From: Hymenopellis radicata
Taxonomy: Eukaryota; Basidiomycota; Agaricomycetes; Agaricales; Physalacriaceae
Assembly (NCBI GenBank): GCA_015501595.1
Contig: JADNRX010000104.1
Coordinates: 89,596 to 153,595 of the forward strand
Direction: 5' to 3'
Length of the DNA: 64,000 nucleotides
Made by a program: the position numbers and the translations under genes
Shown here: positions 22,233 through 34,040 of the stretch, in pieces
How the letters are laid out: the number at the start of each line of letters is the position of its first letter
How positions within the stretch are numbered: the stretch's first letter is position 1
The notes under the pieces: model-generated
What the model was told of the DNA's origin: nothing
Seen by the model: the letters and a program-made list of their open reading frames with translations, nothing else
Database searches by the model: none

Positions 22233-25200
22233 TTAAACGACATCGTCCGGAGTATCACGCCAAAATGATTTCCTCCATTGACGGAAAAAGCCAAGCTCTT
22301 TCGGAGAGGATTCAAGCCGTGGTTCCGGTTCCTCGATAATCTATGCGTCATACTGAGCAAGGATCCTGACTGCAATGCCTGAAAACTTACCTGACTGTGC
22401 GGAACTACGTCCCTCGGGGGTGTGAAGTGCTCGCGCGCAATATCTTCCGAAAACGTCCCAACCAAGGAAGGTAGCTCGCTAATCGGGCGATAATAGAGGC
22501 GCTTGTTTCCATGACCGTCAAACTTCAGGAGGAGACGAACGAAGTCGTATTCGTTTTCCATTCCTGCGCAAGCGACAAGTTCAGACAAGTTCGAGACGCA
22601 CTCCGGCCAATCGCAAGCCTTGTCGCGGAGTATAGACGCCAATTGCCACAGCCTGTTCTGCATGGCGCTATCGCTCAGCATTAGAATCCGGCTCAGAGCC
22701 GTCAAGTGAGCCGGTTCCGCGATATACTCCAGAGCTTTTCCAATGACTTCCGAAGACGAGGCAGTACGCGCAGCTAATACATCCAGATAGGTCGCCGCAA
22801 TGTAGTTAGGACCTAGACACCACATCTCGGGAAGTTTGTCAATCTCTGGAGTGTTCGACTTCGAAAGACGCGCGAGCTTAAGCCCGATATCGTGTAACCA
22901 GTCATGCTGCATCAAATACGTATATATCGTTTCCGTCGCGTTCTGTTGTGTGGGGAAGTGGGAGACATATGTGAAAACATAGGAGAGCACCTCCCACCCA
23001 TTGTAAACGGCACTCGATTCCAACGCCGCAGTCGTGACGCGCCAGATCCGGATGAAAAGGTCAGAAGTAAGCCAAGAGGCGTTACCATCGTCAGGGCCAC
23101 TGGGAAGCTTGTACCGGCGGTTAAGACCATAAAAGAGGAGTCGCACAATCATAGCCTCGTCAGGAAGGGACATGACTGTACTGGTACCGAAGACCTCCGA
23201 CTCGACGACAGCTTTAAGGGCAAATATTGCCGCGCGGTCAATGTCCTCATGTCGAATACACGTTCCAAGTCGTAAAATATAGTCTTTGACGGCATCCAAT
23301 ACTTGACTGAAGATGCGGTTCCCATGCAGACTTTCTGGAAGTGAAGATGTGGCCTGGATAGATCGAGTTTGAAGCAGCGCGAGCACAAGGAGTATGTCGT
23401 CTGGAAGATGCTCGGTATGGTTCGAGATCGACCGTTTGACATGAGGGAAACCAACGTGCATCACCCATTTCACGAATGATGGCCGCATATTGGTACTCAA
23501 AGCATTGGCTAACGTCGGTGATGTTCCATTGGTCTCTAAGTCGTACCGAGTCATGGCCAGAGGAAACTGTTCGGGTCCAAGGTAATACGAAAACAGTTCG
23601 CGATCGTGTATACCGTGGCAATTGGAGAAGGAGCAGTCATGGTGCTGCACAGCGCATTTGAGAAGTTGACACCATACAGGAGATGGAGGCGCGTTACCAT
23701 AAGAAGACTCGATATTCAGGAAGTCCAGACCTGACTGCATAGACGCTTCGAGCAGCCTGCCCCAAAAGACGACGTCGAAGGTGGTGTCTGCACCAGAGGG
23801 TTGAAGCAAGCTGCTTTGGACAGCTTCTATGGCACGCTCTGGGGAATCGTCGTAGATGAATTGGTATCTATCCTGCTCCTTGTTGAGCATATTGAAGGCA
23901 CCAAATCGGAGAGCTCCACGCTGCATTCGTTCCATGCGATCGACGGGTTGGTCAAAACGATGGTGAACCCTGATTGCCCGTATGACTGCAGGCCTCTCCT
24001 CGTCCTCCTGAGAAACGAAATCAAGAAAACGCCAGGTGTCAGGGTTTGACACTGGCGCGGTTATACCGTCAGCTCCGGCGACAACGCCGATACTCTGCGG
24101 TGGAAGACCGGCCAGAGATTGCACAGCGATACTCTGGACGGAGGCATTGGAAGACGTGTTATGCATCCATGAAACGGCAAGCGCATCAAGATTTTCTGCC
24201 TGATAAGTAACAGCTGCGCGCTCTACGTCTTTCAAGGAACGAGCTATCACTGATGACTGAACCCGGCGGCATGCCTTCCAAGATTGTAAGCATTGGCGCA
24301 CGGAGCTGACCATCCTAAAGGAGTATAAAGACAAGGGAGTCTTGTATGGACAATTGGCAAAGAAAAGAGGGAGGAGGTTGCTGATAAGATATGCAAGGGC
24401 ACCAAGTCCGGTCACGCACCCTAGGGCTTTGGCCATAGCATAGCTCAAAGAACAGAGGAAGATGATAAAACCGGCAAAGAATACGCCGAGAGAGATGTGC
24501 ATCAGGACGGGAAGAAGCCCAATGATGAGGGGGACGTGCCATTGCTGCAGTCCAATAAATCGGAAGTGGCGAATACGGGAACGGTCTCGTGGGGTGCCGG
24601 TCGGTAAAATCATGTACTCATTGATCCACTGTTTCGTCAACACGGCGACCAGTGTGGTCGTAAGGCTTAGAACAAGGCTTGTGAACCACAAGCCGTTGAC
24701 CCAAAGATCGACTGATTTCGCCTGGAAGGAATCGGACGGGTCGGTGTGGTGACCAAGTTCGGCAACCAGCGCGGAAGCACCCTCAGATATGGCGACCTGG
24801 ACATGGATTAAACGTAGCATCAGCGTGGCTGTCACTTGAGCGTAATCCACTCGAAGACTCTGGGAAGTCTGGACAACAAAGGTTGTTACAACACCAGAGA
24901 AGAGTGCCGCCTATTGTGATACTACATCAGCAGCGAAGCCGCTAGAGCGTGATCAGAAGAAACCTACGAATACAAGGAGCATATCGAGACCGTCTCTCCA
25001 ATTTTCGACCATGTCAAAGTCGAACTTGGTGGATTCGTCCATATACGTTTTGAAGACCCTGCTTCTGTCGGCCATCTCTTTGTATTTGGCATCTGGTGGA
25101 TACTTGTGTTCGTAGTCAAAAGGATCTATGAAAACACCAAGATCAGCTGCTGTATGGACTGGCTATACATGAAATATACCGCTAGGAACTGGGCGCTGAA

Positions 25201-25447
25201 GCGCATGCTGATTGCGAAGCAACTTGGCATGAGAGTGGCGAGTGTTGTGATGTACAACGAGTGGGGGGGACTCCGTAACAGAATCGACGTCGTTGACGGT
25301 TGAGTTATCGGACTGCCAATGGAAGTTGGGGTCCTCTGCTTGATCAACAGAAGGCTTTGGGCATATGCAAAGGCAATGGCAGCATTGCTGGTGAGGACTA
25401 GACTGCTGCTGGATAGGAGGCGTACTCGCTGGTGGATCGGAGGACAT
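22233..25447 (-). CDS. DUF6535-type membrane protein, array copy 3, apparently intact
   Basis: About 1000 residues. Exons: an N-terminal region with cysteine and histidine clusters (QQCCHCLCIC) and HNTRHSHAKL; DPFDYEHKYPPDAKYKEMAD; then AALFSGVVTTFVVQTSQSL and one very long exon from 24890 down to about 22392. A last exon follows a 50-bp intron, ending FFRQWRKSFWRDTPDDVV at 22233. At least four hydrophobic segments are visible, for example LWFTSLVLSLTTTLVAVL and PLIIGLLPVLMHISLGVFFA. The CPYKTPLSLYSF motif follows the last of these. The helical C-terminal half of about 550 residues has no recognised domain. It is the only long copy of the three that reads through. Function is unknown; the membrane location is inferred from the hydrophobic segments. 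Confidence 0.82.
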
Positions 25448-25493
25448 GGAGGAGGAGAAGCAAAGAAGAAGGGAACGGCAACACACCATCATT

Positions 25494-25499
25494 CTTATA
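25494..25499 (-). promoter_or_regulatory. TATA box of DUF6535 copy 3
   Basis: TATAAG on the minus strand, about 47 bp upstream of the ATG at 25447, matching position and sequence upstream of copy 1. Confidence 0.5.
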
Positions 25500-27732
25500 C
25501 CCGGTGACTGCGCCTATTATGGGCAAAATAACAAAAGCGTGCATTCCGGTGCATATAAGCAGTGCTAATTGTGGGTTTGCGTACTGTCATTCGACAGGAA
25601 CAAAAGGAAACAAAACTCCGATTGGTAAACGGTCCGACAGCACGGTCTGAGAGAACTAGTCACTGAGTGACGAGTCAGTAAACACTTCCTCGTCTTTATC
25701 TAAGAAGTCATCGTTCGAGGCTCTATCGTTTAGTGAAACGCGACAATCAACGCAGGACCGCCCTGCGTTACATTACTTGGGGGTATTTGAAACTTCAGAA
25801 CAAGCATAGCCTAGCGCATCATCATAACGTGGATGTTCGAACTTGGTACGTGATCAACGCCGCGGCGTGAGCTTCATGACCCACTGATGAAAAGCGTCTC
25901 CTGTCAACGCGGCATTACCAGCTCTCCCAGCGCCATTTCCTGCAGCGTCAAAGGTGGCCTTGATGACCGCCATTGTGAGAGTTCTACGGCGCACTTAGTA
26001 TTGCCGAAAGGTGACAGAACCATCAACGTACGGGGCAATTATGCTATATAGTATATCGTATTGGTCTGAGGTCAGACTGCCCAGAGAGTTGGCAATCTTA
26101 ACTATCAGAGCATTAGCGGCGGCGACCGACAGTGCCATCATCAGGACGGGATAAATAAGTTGAAGGGGAAGGTTTGTCGAAGGCATCAACCATCCTCAGT
26201 TATAGGGGATGAGAAAACAAGAGTAGTGAACAAGGGCGGGAGAGGCAGCTAGAAGTATAAGCACCTAAAACAAGTTGGGAACAAACCAAGCGGGTTCAAC
26301 ACTGTTGTCAGGACGTGAGTGACGGTTGTCAGTTGTAGTACAAGGCGGGTTACCGTAAAAAGTTCGGCTTGTTCTGAAAAGGGTAGTAGCAAGCGCGTAT
26401 TCTCCCAAATGCGTACCATGCGGTCCATGCCATCCAGCTTGCCGTCGATTCTCAGGACCATCTGGACACGGTCTGCAGTATCATTGCGCGCACAGGAGAT
26501 TCAAACGATAACTAGATGCAGAGAGTCCTGACATAACCGGAGGAGTTTACGAGAAACTGCGCCACACAACGCGAGTAGCAGGCGGCGAGTTCCGACGGAT
26601 ATAGAGTATCAGCATTCAGAATCGGCCTAGTATTGCCTGCTTGACGTACTGCAGGATATGCAAGGGAAGGGAATTGTGGCTCAGCGACAATATTAAACCC
26701 CATTGGCGGTAGACGATAGCGAAACGAGGGCACGTCCGAATGCGATGGCCGGCACGGAGGAAAGCAGATTTACGTCCCAGTCCCGTCGCCGATGAAAGAC
26801 AAAAGCTAGGAGGTAGATGGACAGGGCATTGGGAGCGAAGAACAATAACGGCCCTATCACATTCTCGTGAATACAATAAGGCCGAATCGGGTACGTACCG
26901 TCTTGATCAACAGGATGGAAGTCAACAACAACAGATGGCATCTGGGCATTCGCTGTTTTTGAATTGCTTGAGCAAAGGATTGACCAACCCAGCTGTATAA
27001 TTGATGTCGACGGCGCCGAGACGAACACCCCACGACGCGAGCCGGACGACACGCTTCACTGCGATGCTGTGGTTTCTTGCGTTTCTCAGCAAAAGGGCGG
27101 ATGCGAGAAGTGTAATAGAATGACCATCGTCCAGGCGGGATTTTGGATATGTGCCAGGGCACATGGACATGTCAATCATAAAGCAAATGACCAAGGCGCA
27201 AATGGGAGTATCCTCGAGCAGTACTACTAGCGAACGGCCGAAAAGTATCCAGGAGGCTGTTGAGAAGTGTGAGTCGTGTGTATGAGTGTGGGAAATCGAG
27301 GAGCACCTAAAAAAACTTGTAACCGAATTGTGTAGTCCTACAAGAAATTTGGGGATTCCAGCGTCAACGTGGAGTTTCATTGTTTCGTTATTCAGAGAGC
27401 TTTTGGTGAGGCCTTGACATTTATTGACCATTGGTTCGTCGAGCCCATTCCTAAACGTTTGTCGGACACTTTCAACGCCTTGACAATGCTTTCTTGGATA
27501 TTCGAGGAATTTATGAAAGGGCGCCACGACATTGTAGACACTGTCGAGTGTGCCAGTGAAGGTAAAAAGAAAGGTTGAAGAAAGGACATGATCGGCTTCG
27601 GACCGGACGAGCCGCTTCAGAAATCCAACCATGCGCCGACGTCAACCATCTTCCCTCTTACTACTATACAGTTCGCCTCGTAAAAACGCAGAAAAATTGT
27701 CGCAGAGCTCCTTCACTCGCTAGTCAATTGAC
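25500..27732. other. Intergenic region; duplicated segment upstream of F-box C
   Basis: From about 26205 to 27700 it resembles 14805-15850 upstream of F-box B, with extra sequence here. The last 25 bp (CTCCTTCACTCGCTAGTCAA) are the shared F-box leader. Bases 25500-26200 hold nothing recognised. Confidence 0.5.
26700..27632 (-). pseudogene. Remnant of an unidentified membrane protein gene
   Basis: Minus-strand frames contain hydrophobic stretches such as ILFGRSLVVLLEDTPICALV near 27240 and LLFFAPNALSIYLLAFVF near 26850, with a possible splice between them. The first resembles the last transmembrane segments of basidiomycete DUF6533-like proteins, but the match is weak. The paralogous stretch at 14.8-15.8 kb is more degraded. 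No full gene model could be built. Confidence 0.3.
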
Positions 27733-29058
27733 ATGGAGGCCGCTCGTGACTCCAGGTCCATCGTCAATTGCGATGGTGAGTCGTTCTAAAATACATCTTT
27801 GATCCAACTCTGAATCCAGACGTAGCCTACATCCTTCGCCTTCCGAATGAAATTCTTCTATTGATATTTGACGCGGCCAAGTCTCCGTACGCGTCTCATA
27901 TTCCTTATCGCCTTGCGGTTGTTTGTCATCGCTTCCGTGACATTCTTGTCCGCGATATGTATCGCGTTGTCTCCCTGCCGAAGCATAATGAACGACAACG
28001 TTCGGCTCTGATTGCACTTCTTCCTTCACGCGGACATCATATTCGCCGCCTTGAGGCTTCCGCTCCAGTAGAAAGGCGCGATTACGAGCCTGACGACGCC
28101 CAGGTTTCAAACCTTCTCCTCAGTCTCTCGCGCTGCGCGAAACAGTTTACCAACCTTCGATACCTCCAACTCCACCTACATACGTTGGATAGGACGTTAA
28201 CCACCGAACAACAGGTTGACCTTATCGAGATGTTCAAGGTCCTGCCTCCTCACTTGCAGGAGCTCGACCTGGCCGGCTTCTTATGGACAGCCGCTGCAAA
28301 GGCTTTAGCTGTCGCTCAGCAACCCAACTTACAGCGAATTTTGCTCAACCTTGAGTCGATACCAGGCGCTTGGATGGCGCCCGCCAAATTAACAGCTAAT
28401 TGCCCCGCTTTGTCCATTCACATACCAGCCCGTTGGTGCCACTTCCTGGTTCACCCAGGCTTTTGAAGGGTCGAAACTGGAACACATTGCGATTGGATTC
28501 GCGGATCTTCCTCAGATTGAGCGTGATAGTGATCTCCACCCGTGCTCGAGGCATTCCAGTTGTCAGTGGGACACTGGTCTCAGCGACCTCTTTGTGGCAT
28601 CCTCTTCATCGTTGACCAACCTGACCATCTTCACCGGTTCTTTTCCCACCTCCAGCGTCGTTCATCACCTAAAACAGGTTACCACTATCACTTTCGAAAA
28701 CATAGATTTTCATTGGGACGAAGACCTCCTCGACAAACTTGTGGGACCGTTCGCGACTTCGTCGGTCACGAGCTTACGTCTCGTTCGTTGCTCTGGAATT
28801 CCGACGACGTTTGCGGAATGGTTTGAATACACAGGACAATTTCGTCAGTTCTTTCCCGCATTGAAGGAACTCGGAGCTGGTCTGTTGTATACCCATGGAG
28901 ACAAGGAGGACTTCGACGAATACGACTCAGAAGGAGACATCTTCTCTGAAATTGGTGACGGCCCCATTTGGCTACCAGAGGTGCGGCGGAAGTTTGTACA
29001 GGACTGTGAGATGCTTGGTATCCATGCGGTCCTGCAGTACGACTGGTGGGAGTCCTAG
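27733..29058 (+). pseudogene. F-box protein, array copy C, frameshifted
   Basis: The same two-exon layout as A and B: exon 1 at 27733-27775 and exon 2 from 27826. The F-box and first half (ILRLPNEILLLIFDAAKS; LAVVCHRFRDILVRD) are intact. At 28439-28446, where copy B has ten bases, copy C has five. The frame is lost and a stop follows at about 28466. The remaining sequence continues in the new frame without a stop to 29058 (SSSLTNLTIFTGSFP; LRLVRCSGIP; VLQYDWWES). A separate in-frame 3-bp deletion lies just before. The truncated product would keep the F-box and about half of the leucine-rich part. Confidence 0.8.
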
Positions 29059-29080
29059 CATTTTTTGCAGAAGTTGAAGA

Positions 29081-29281
29081 CGAACTATTAAATCACTGAA
29101 GCGTCGCCGTCGCTTGCCTACTAGAAATATCTCAATTAAAGACGTAGTTGACACAGGCCAAAGGTGCAACTCATAGTTGTTATAGGTCGTAAAAGTTGCT
29201 CTCATGAAGTTGTTCCTAACATTTTGAGCACACTACGAACTATTGAATCACTGAAGCGTCGCCGTCGCTTGCCCACTGGAA
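29081..29281. repeat. 46-bp direct repeat at the F-box C / glycosidase boundary
   Basis: The stretch 29081-29126 (CGAACTATTAAATCACTGAAG and onward to CGCTTGCCTACT) is nearly repeated at 29236-29281, which is the last coding bases and 3' flank of the glycosidase-like gene. A related copy follows F-box A at 10545-10570. These are scars of segmental duplication. Confidence 0.7.
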
Positions 29282-32211
29282 AACGGAATAACAACTGCTC
29301 CAGCATCAACAGTATGTGTCCCAGTCACCGCCAACGTACCCACGCCTCCATACCCACTAACCGTCTGCTTCACAACCAGTCGCGCATTCGCCGCCGCAGC
29401 CCCTTGACCCACGGCACTCGCCATCGTAACCGTCACACGATGGGTCGTCGGGTTATACGCCACATGCGTGAACGCGCCCGCGTCCAACGACAGCATCGTC
29501 GCAATCGGGGCAATGAACACCCGCCTCCTCCCAGTATCCAACACGTCCACCTCGATCGTCGTCCCCACAGACACGACGTGCCCGCCAAACGCCTGCCATC
29601 CAAAGTCTGGGTGGTTGACGATGTACGTCCCGATGCCCATAGAATGGCCAGAGAAGTTCGGTCCGTAGTCGCCGGAGTAGGCGTCCCATTTCATGGTGTC
29701 TGGGAAGGAGTGGAAGGAAGCGGAGGCGAAGCCGCCCTCGTCGATGTTAGACGTCGGCCCTGAGAGACCGCCGTATGCGAGGCGTAAGAAGAAGTAGTTG
29801 TCTGGATCCCTTTGGAAGGCATCGATGAGAGGGAGGGCGTTGAGGCCGGAGCCGTAGTGGTGGATCATGCGCTCGTATCGCATGAGCTTGCCTCCGTAGA
29901 TATTATCCCTGTAACCCAGTTAATCCAGTAGCGTGCGCGAAAGCTTCTGTCTTACCAGTAACGCCTAGCATTGCCGTTATATCCCCAATGCGGAATCAGA
30001 GGCTGATACGCGATGATAGAGTTCAAGGTGTTCGTAGCCGTCTTCGTATCATTGAAATGGACGCTCCACGCGTAAACACCTTCCTGGCCAGTCGAATCCC
30101 AAGCCATTTCCGATCCGAATCTAGCAAAAGTCGCGTTAGATAGAACATATTGGGGGGTTGCGGAATACTCACGGATACTGCTCCGTAGCCCACCTAGCCT
30201 GCCTCGACATCATCCTACTCTCCACCAAACTCGCTTCATCTGCCCAATCTGATCCCTCTCTGACCAAATCATCCAACAAAAACTTGATCACCGTCTCACC
30301 CATCAACCCATCATCCGCATATCCAACGGATCCACTGGTCATGGCGCTAACAGTTGTAACCGCATGGCTGAGATACCAATCCCAAGTGTGTACGGTGACA
30401 AGATCCGGGTAGTTACGTGCGACGCGGTACAAAGCCCAATGCGCCGCGGTGACGTGCACGTAGTCATACGCGCGCCCAATGTCGTAGGCATCGGCCCGGT
30501 CCCAGGACCACCAGTTGCCCCAATTGATTGACGATGGGTATGTGTATCCGGGAACCAAGGCGGGCTGGTAGTAAAACACAGACTGACATCGTCTGAGCAT
30601 CAGAGACAAGACCTCCTGCTATATATGAAATCACAAACCTTCTTTACAGTCCCTACGGAGGATATCAGTATTCATGGTTAATGCAAGTAAAGAAAGGTAC
30701 CAACCATTAGTATTTTGCAACGTTCCCCAAACCGTGCTGTTTATAAATTGCTCCAACTTGGCTACCTCCGCCGCACGGGGCTGCAGATACTCCTTCATCA
30801 CCGCTGCCAACCACGACCCTGCGCCCGCCTCGTCGCTAAGCCCCGCAATCCAGACTCGGGGATCGTTCAAAACTATCGCGTTCACCTCGCGATCATAGCT
30901 GATTACCGAGGGCGCTCTTCCGAATGGATCGCTCTGATTAGTGTACCACTGCGAGGTAGTCAAGAAATTGCCGAGGTCAGAAATACTGGTGACGGCGGCG
31001 TGGGTAATGAAGTAGCTGATCGTCTGCAGCGTTCCGTCTTGATACGTGATGGAAAGACGCGCTCGGCCGAAAGAGTGCGCCGTCAAGTCGTAACCGGTCC
31101 AGGACGTACTGTCGCTATTCGTGGCCCAGGTCAAAGCGCCACTAGGGGTGACAGCTATCGACTGGACCGCTGAAGAGTAGCGCAGGAAGAGTTTGCCTGT
31201 CTGATCTGCGGGGAGGATGTATCCGGGTACACCAGCAGCGACAGGATGGCCCGCGTCAATGAGGGTATCTTCAATAGTCCCGATGGAATCCGCAAGGAGG
31301 AACTGCAACCCATAAGTCCTCGTCTCGCCGGGCTTTAGAGTGTAGGACGTAGGCGCATTCCACGGGGTCGTTGAAGACCATTCTTGGGAAGCGTATGCTT
31401 GGGTATGGAAGAGCCATTCGTATAAGCCCTCAAACGTTTGAGAGTCATACCAGTAACTGGCTTCATTGGACACCTCGTTGAGGTTATGCCATCCCTCAAG
31501 TGGTGATCCTGATGCGGGGATGACGACAAGGGGAGGCAGATTACCGAGAAGAGGAGTGACTTGGACAAAGCCAGCGTCCTGGCCGATGTATGGATCAGTC
31601 AGACTGCAGATGGTGTTCGTCTGGGCCGCTGTACGGGCCGTGAAGATCTGAATATACCGTTAGAAGCGCGAACGAACCGCTGAGCAAAAATGTGACGTAC
31701 GTTATTGAACTCCAGAGGGGCACCGACAGAGCCCAGTATAACATTCTGGGTCTGTGGATTGTTTACGTCGAATAGGAGCTGCAGGACGCCGTCCTCTACG
31801 ACCCAACGGCGCGTCACGTTCAACAAGGTGGAGTTGAGTGTCGGCGCCAGACTGGCTTTGGCGAGGGTATTGCCCGAGACACTCTGGGCAGTGACCTTTT
31901 GGCGGCTTCTCGACGAATCGATGGTTGTCCAAGTTGATGTACTGCTCAGTCGCGCTCTAATCGTGATGTCGCCTAGATGATACTGGCTGTTGTTCTGGCG
32001 ATTAACCATATAGTCGCGCGGAATGAAATCAAAAGAAGATCCACTCGGCCGGAGAGAGTACGCTGTTTGGGAGTCGGACACAAGCTGAATATTGAACGTC
32101 GTGGTGTTGAAAGTCGTGAAGCCATTCTGGAGACCGAGCGTTCCTTGACTACGTATACGAGTAACATGAAGACAAAGCCATAGGCAGAGCCCGAGAGCAG
32201 GGAAAATCATG
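29248..32211 (-). CDS. Secreted six-hairpin glycosidase-like protein (DUF5695-type)
   Basis: The ATG at 32211 opens a signal peptide (MIFPALGLCLWLCLHVTRIR). It is preceded by an apparent 5'-UTR intron ending CTATAG and, further up, a TATA motif at 32313-32320. Exons encode an N-terminal beta-rich domain (TLGLQNGFTTFNTTTFNIQL) and a middle region (DPYIGQDAGFVQVTPLLGNL). A helical part has alternating W/Y/D motifs (WWSWDRADAYDIGRAYDYVH; SEMAWDSTGQEGVYAW-type), and a C-terminal beta domain ends VVIPFSSGQATATLQ. The helical part resembles (alpha/alpha)6-barrel glycoside hydrolases, which suggests polysaccharide or oligosaccharide hydrolysis outside the cell. The substrate cannot be inferred and the DUF number is recalled, not searched. 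No disruption is seen. A fragment of its 3' end lies after F-box A. Confidence 0.72.
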
Positions 32212-32328
32212 CTATAGATAACTGAGCAGCGTTTATGCGGAGCATAAGGCCAACTCACTTGACTGTCCTGAGAACAGAGTGCACTGAACATGCCCTCAAC
32301 ACCATGCGCTCGCCTTTATACGCGTCCT

Positions 32329-32718
32329 TCAGATCTTTTCCCATGACGAACTGAAACCGGTTCCATAGGTCATCTGGAAGTAAAAAAGGAAGCCGACCCA
32401 CCGAAGATAACCCTTGTGGTCAGCGCTACTCGTGCTAATGCGCGTCAAAGACAGCATGAGGATAGAAAGCGATACAACGAGGAGGAAGATAAGCGTACAG
32501 CTAATTCCGCAGAGAAATGCAGGGTCAACAACGATATCGCGCATCGCAGGCAAGTAAAGATCGACCGAAAAGAGTCGAAAAAATGGCATATCCTCAACGC
32601 TCCGTTGGGCGGCCCGGCGCATCCGGCCTTCAATCTCCTGTGGTAGCATGTCCAAGTCATTTATACGACGAAAAGCCGGGGAAGGCGTCTGAAGGTTGGA
32701 ATGGGAAGATGCCCGCAA
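32329..32718 (-). CDS. Hypothetical small protein with one membrane segment
   Basis: An open frame of 129 codons reads MRASSHSNLQTPSPAFRRIN. It has one strongly hydrophobic stretch, FLCGISCTLIFLLVVSLSIL, and a polar tail. There are no close homologues I recognise. An upstream piece (MSSTHPAFTPCAFPATTVQL at 32880) looks like a first exon but does not splice in phase. It may be a real short gene, part of a longer one, or chance. Confidence 0.3.
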   Translation of the reverse strand: MRASSHSNLQTPSPAFRRINDLDMLPQEIEGRMRRAAQRSVEDMPFFRLFSVDLYLPAMRDIVVDPAFLCGISCTLIFLLVVSLSILMLSLTRISTSSADHKGYLRWVGFLFYFQMTYGTGFSSSWEKI

Positions 32719-32880
32719 TAACGCGCCGGAGGCTGACTCGGAGCCGCCTTAGCATTATTGGCCACAAGACAAGCGTACCAAAGCTGATTTGTCAAATGTT
32801 AACGTGTCCATTTCGGTGTTTAACTGAACTGTTGTGGCTGGAAAGGCGCAGGGAGTGAAAGCGGGGTGTGTCGAGGACAT

Positions 32881-34040
32881 GATGGTGAAAAGCAAGCATC
32901 GGTCGGCTTTTGCCGGCACATTTTGGGATCCTCCCTTCTCTATGTGCTCAGTCACTACAAATTGAAAGGAGGAACGAAAAATGTATGCACTCGGAAGAGC
33001 CACAGTTCCAAAATCGAGGTGTGTAAACACTTCGCCGAATGAAGATGGACTCGACTGGTGTCAAAAGTCGACAGAAGTCGACCTGTGGATGATTTGGACT
33101 ACGTAGATACGCTAGTGCATCCATTGGTAGAAATATAAGGAATCACTCGCAAATATTGGCGAATGTATACACTTTTCACCATATATAGCTAGATTGCTGA
33201 TCTGACAGCTTGAGAACCAGAAGCGGTCTTGTAGGTCCAATGACAACTCTTTCTTAACCCCCAACTATAGTCTGGCAAATGGGATGAAAACACGGCACAC
33301 TTCGATGTTTGTTTTCGAAGTGTACAAGTGTGGCGCAGATGAGAGATGGCAAGTACTGCGCATGTCATATGTATGAGGCATAACTCAAATTCATTATCAA
33401 AAAGATTGAATACACTTCTTCTAAATTAGACACCCTCGAGCTTCAAGGACTCAGCAGCGCCGCATTATCCGATGGTCTGAACCTGTACTACGGCGGGACG
33501 GCATAGATGTCACTGAAGGCACCGTGACGATGAATTGCCTTGAATGCCTGCTACATTTTGATGCGATGTTCGACGGACAGATCGCATTCCACAGCCAAGG
33601 ACAGCTATGCACCAACTGTGGCGCTGTTGATGGTCACCTGATCAAAGCTTTCGTAAACCCCTTACCCTTGTTCCGCTCGAGGCTGTCTTGTTCTCTTATA
33701 GCTTCTCACCAAGAGCCGGCCCTTCACATTTATTCCCATCATCAAAAGTGCAGTTCCGCTCTCAAGGCGGAAAGTATTCAACATCTGCCGATTAATTCTC
33801 TGTTCAGCCGGTGTGTCCTCTTATTGTCGCGTCTATTGTATACTGATTCAAGATTCCAGTCTCCAGCAACTGACATAACCAACGCGTGGCCATCATTGTT
33901 ATTGTGTCACATCTGTGACGTTGTTCCTTGCTCTTATTCTACTTCCTCGACAATAACATTTCTACCCTGTGCTGGGGATACATAAACGCACGCCTCCAGA
34001 CTGATTGGGCATCAACCATCTCTTTCTTTCTTTCCCAGCC
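32881..34040. other. Intergenic region without a supported gene
   Basis: AT-richer sequence without recognisable exons, upstream of the plus-strand DUF6535 copy 4. The ORF at 33524-33985 has no motif. A pyrimidine-rich stretch (TCTTTCTTTCTTTC) directly precedes the ATG at 34041. Confidence 0.5.
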
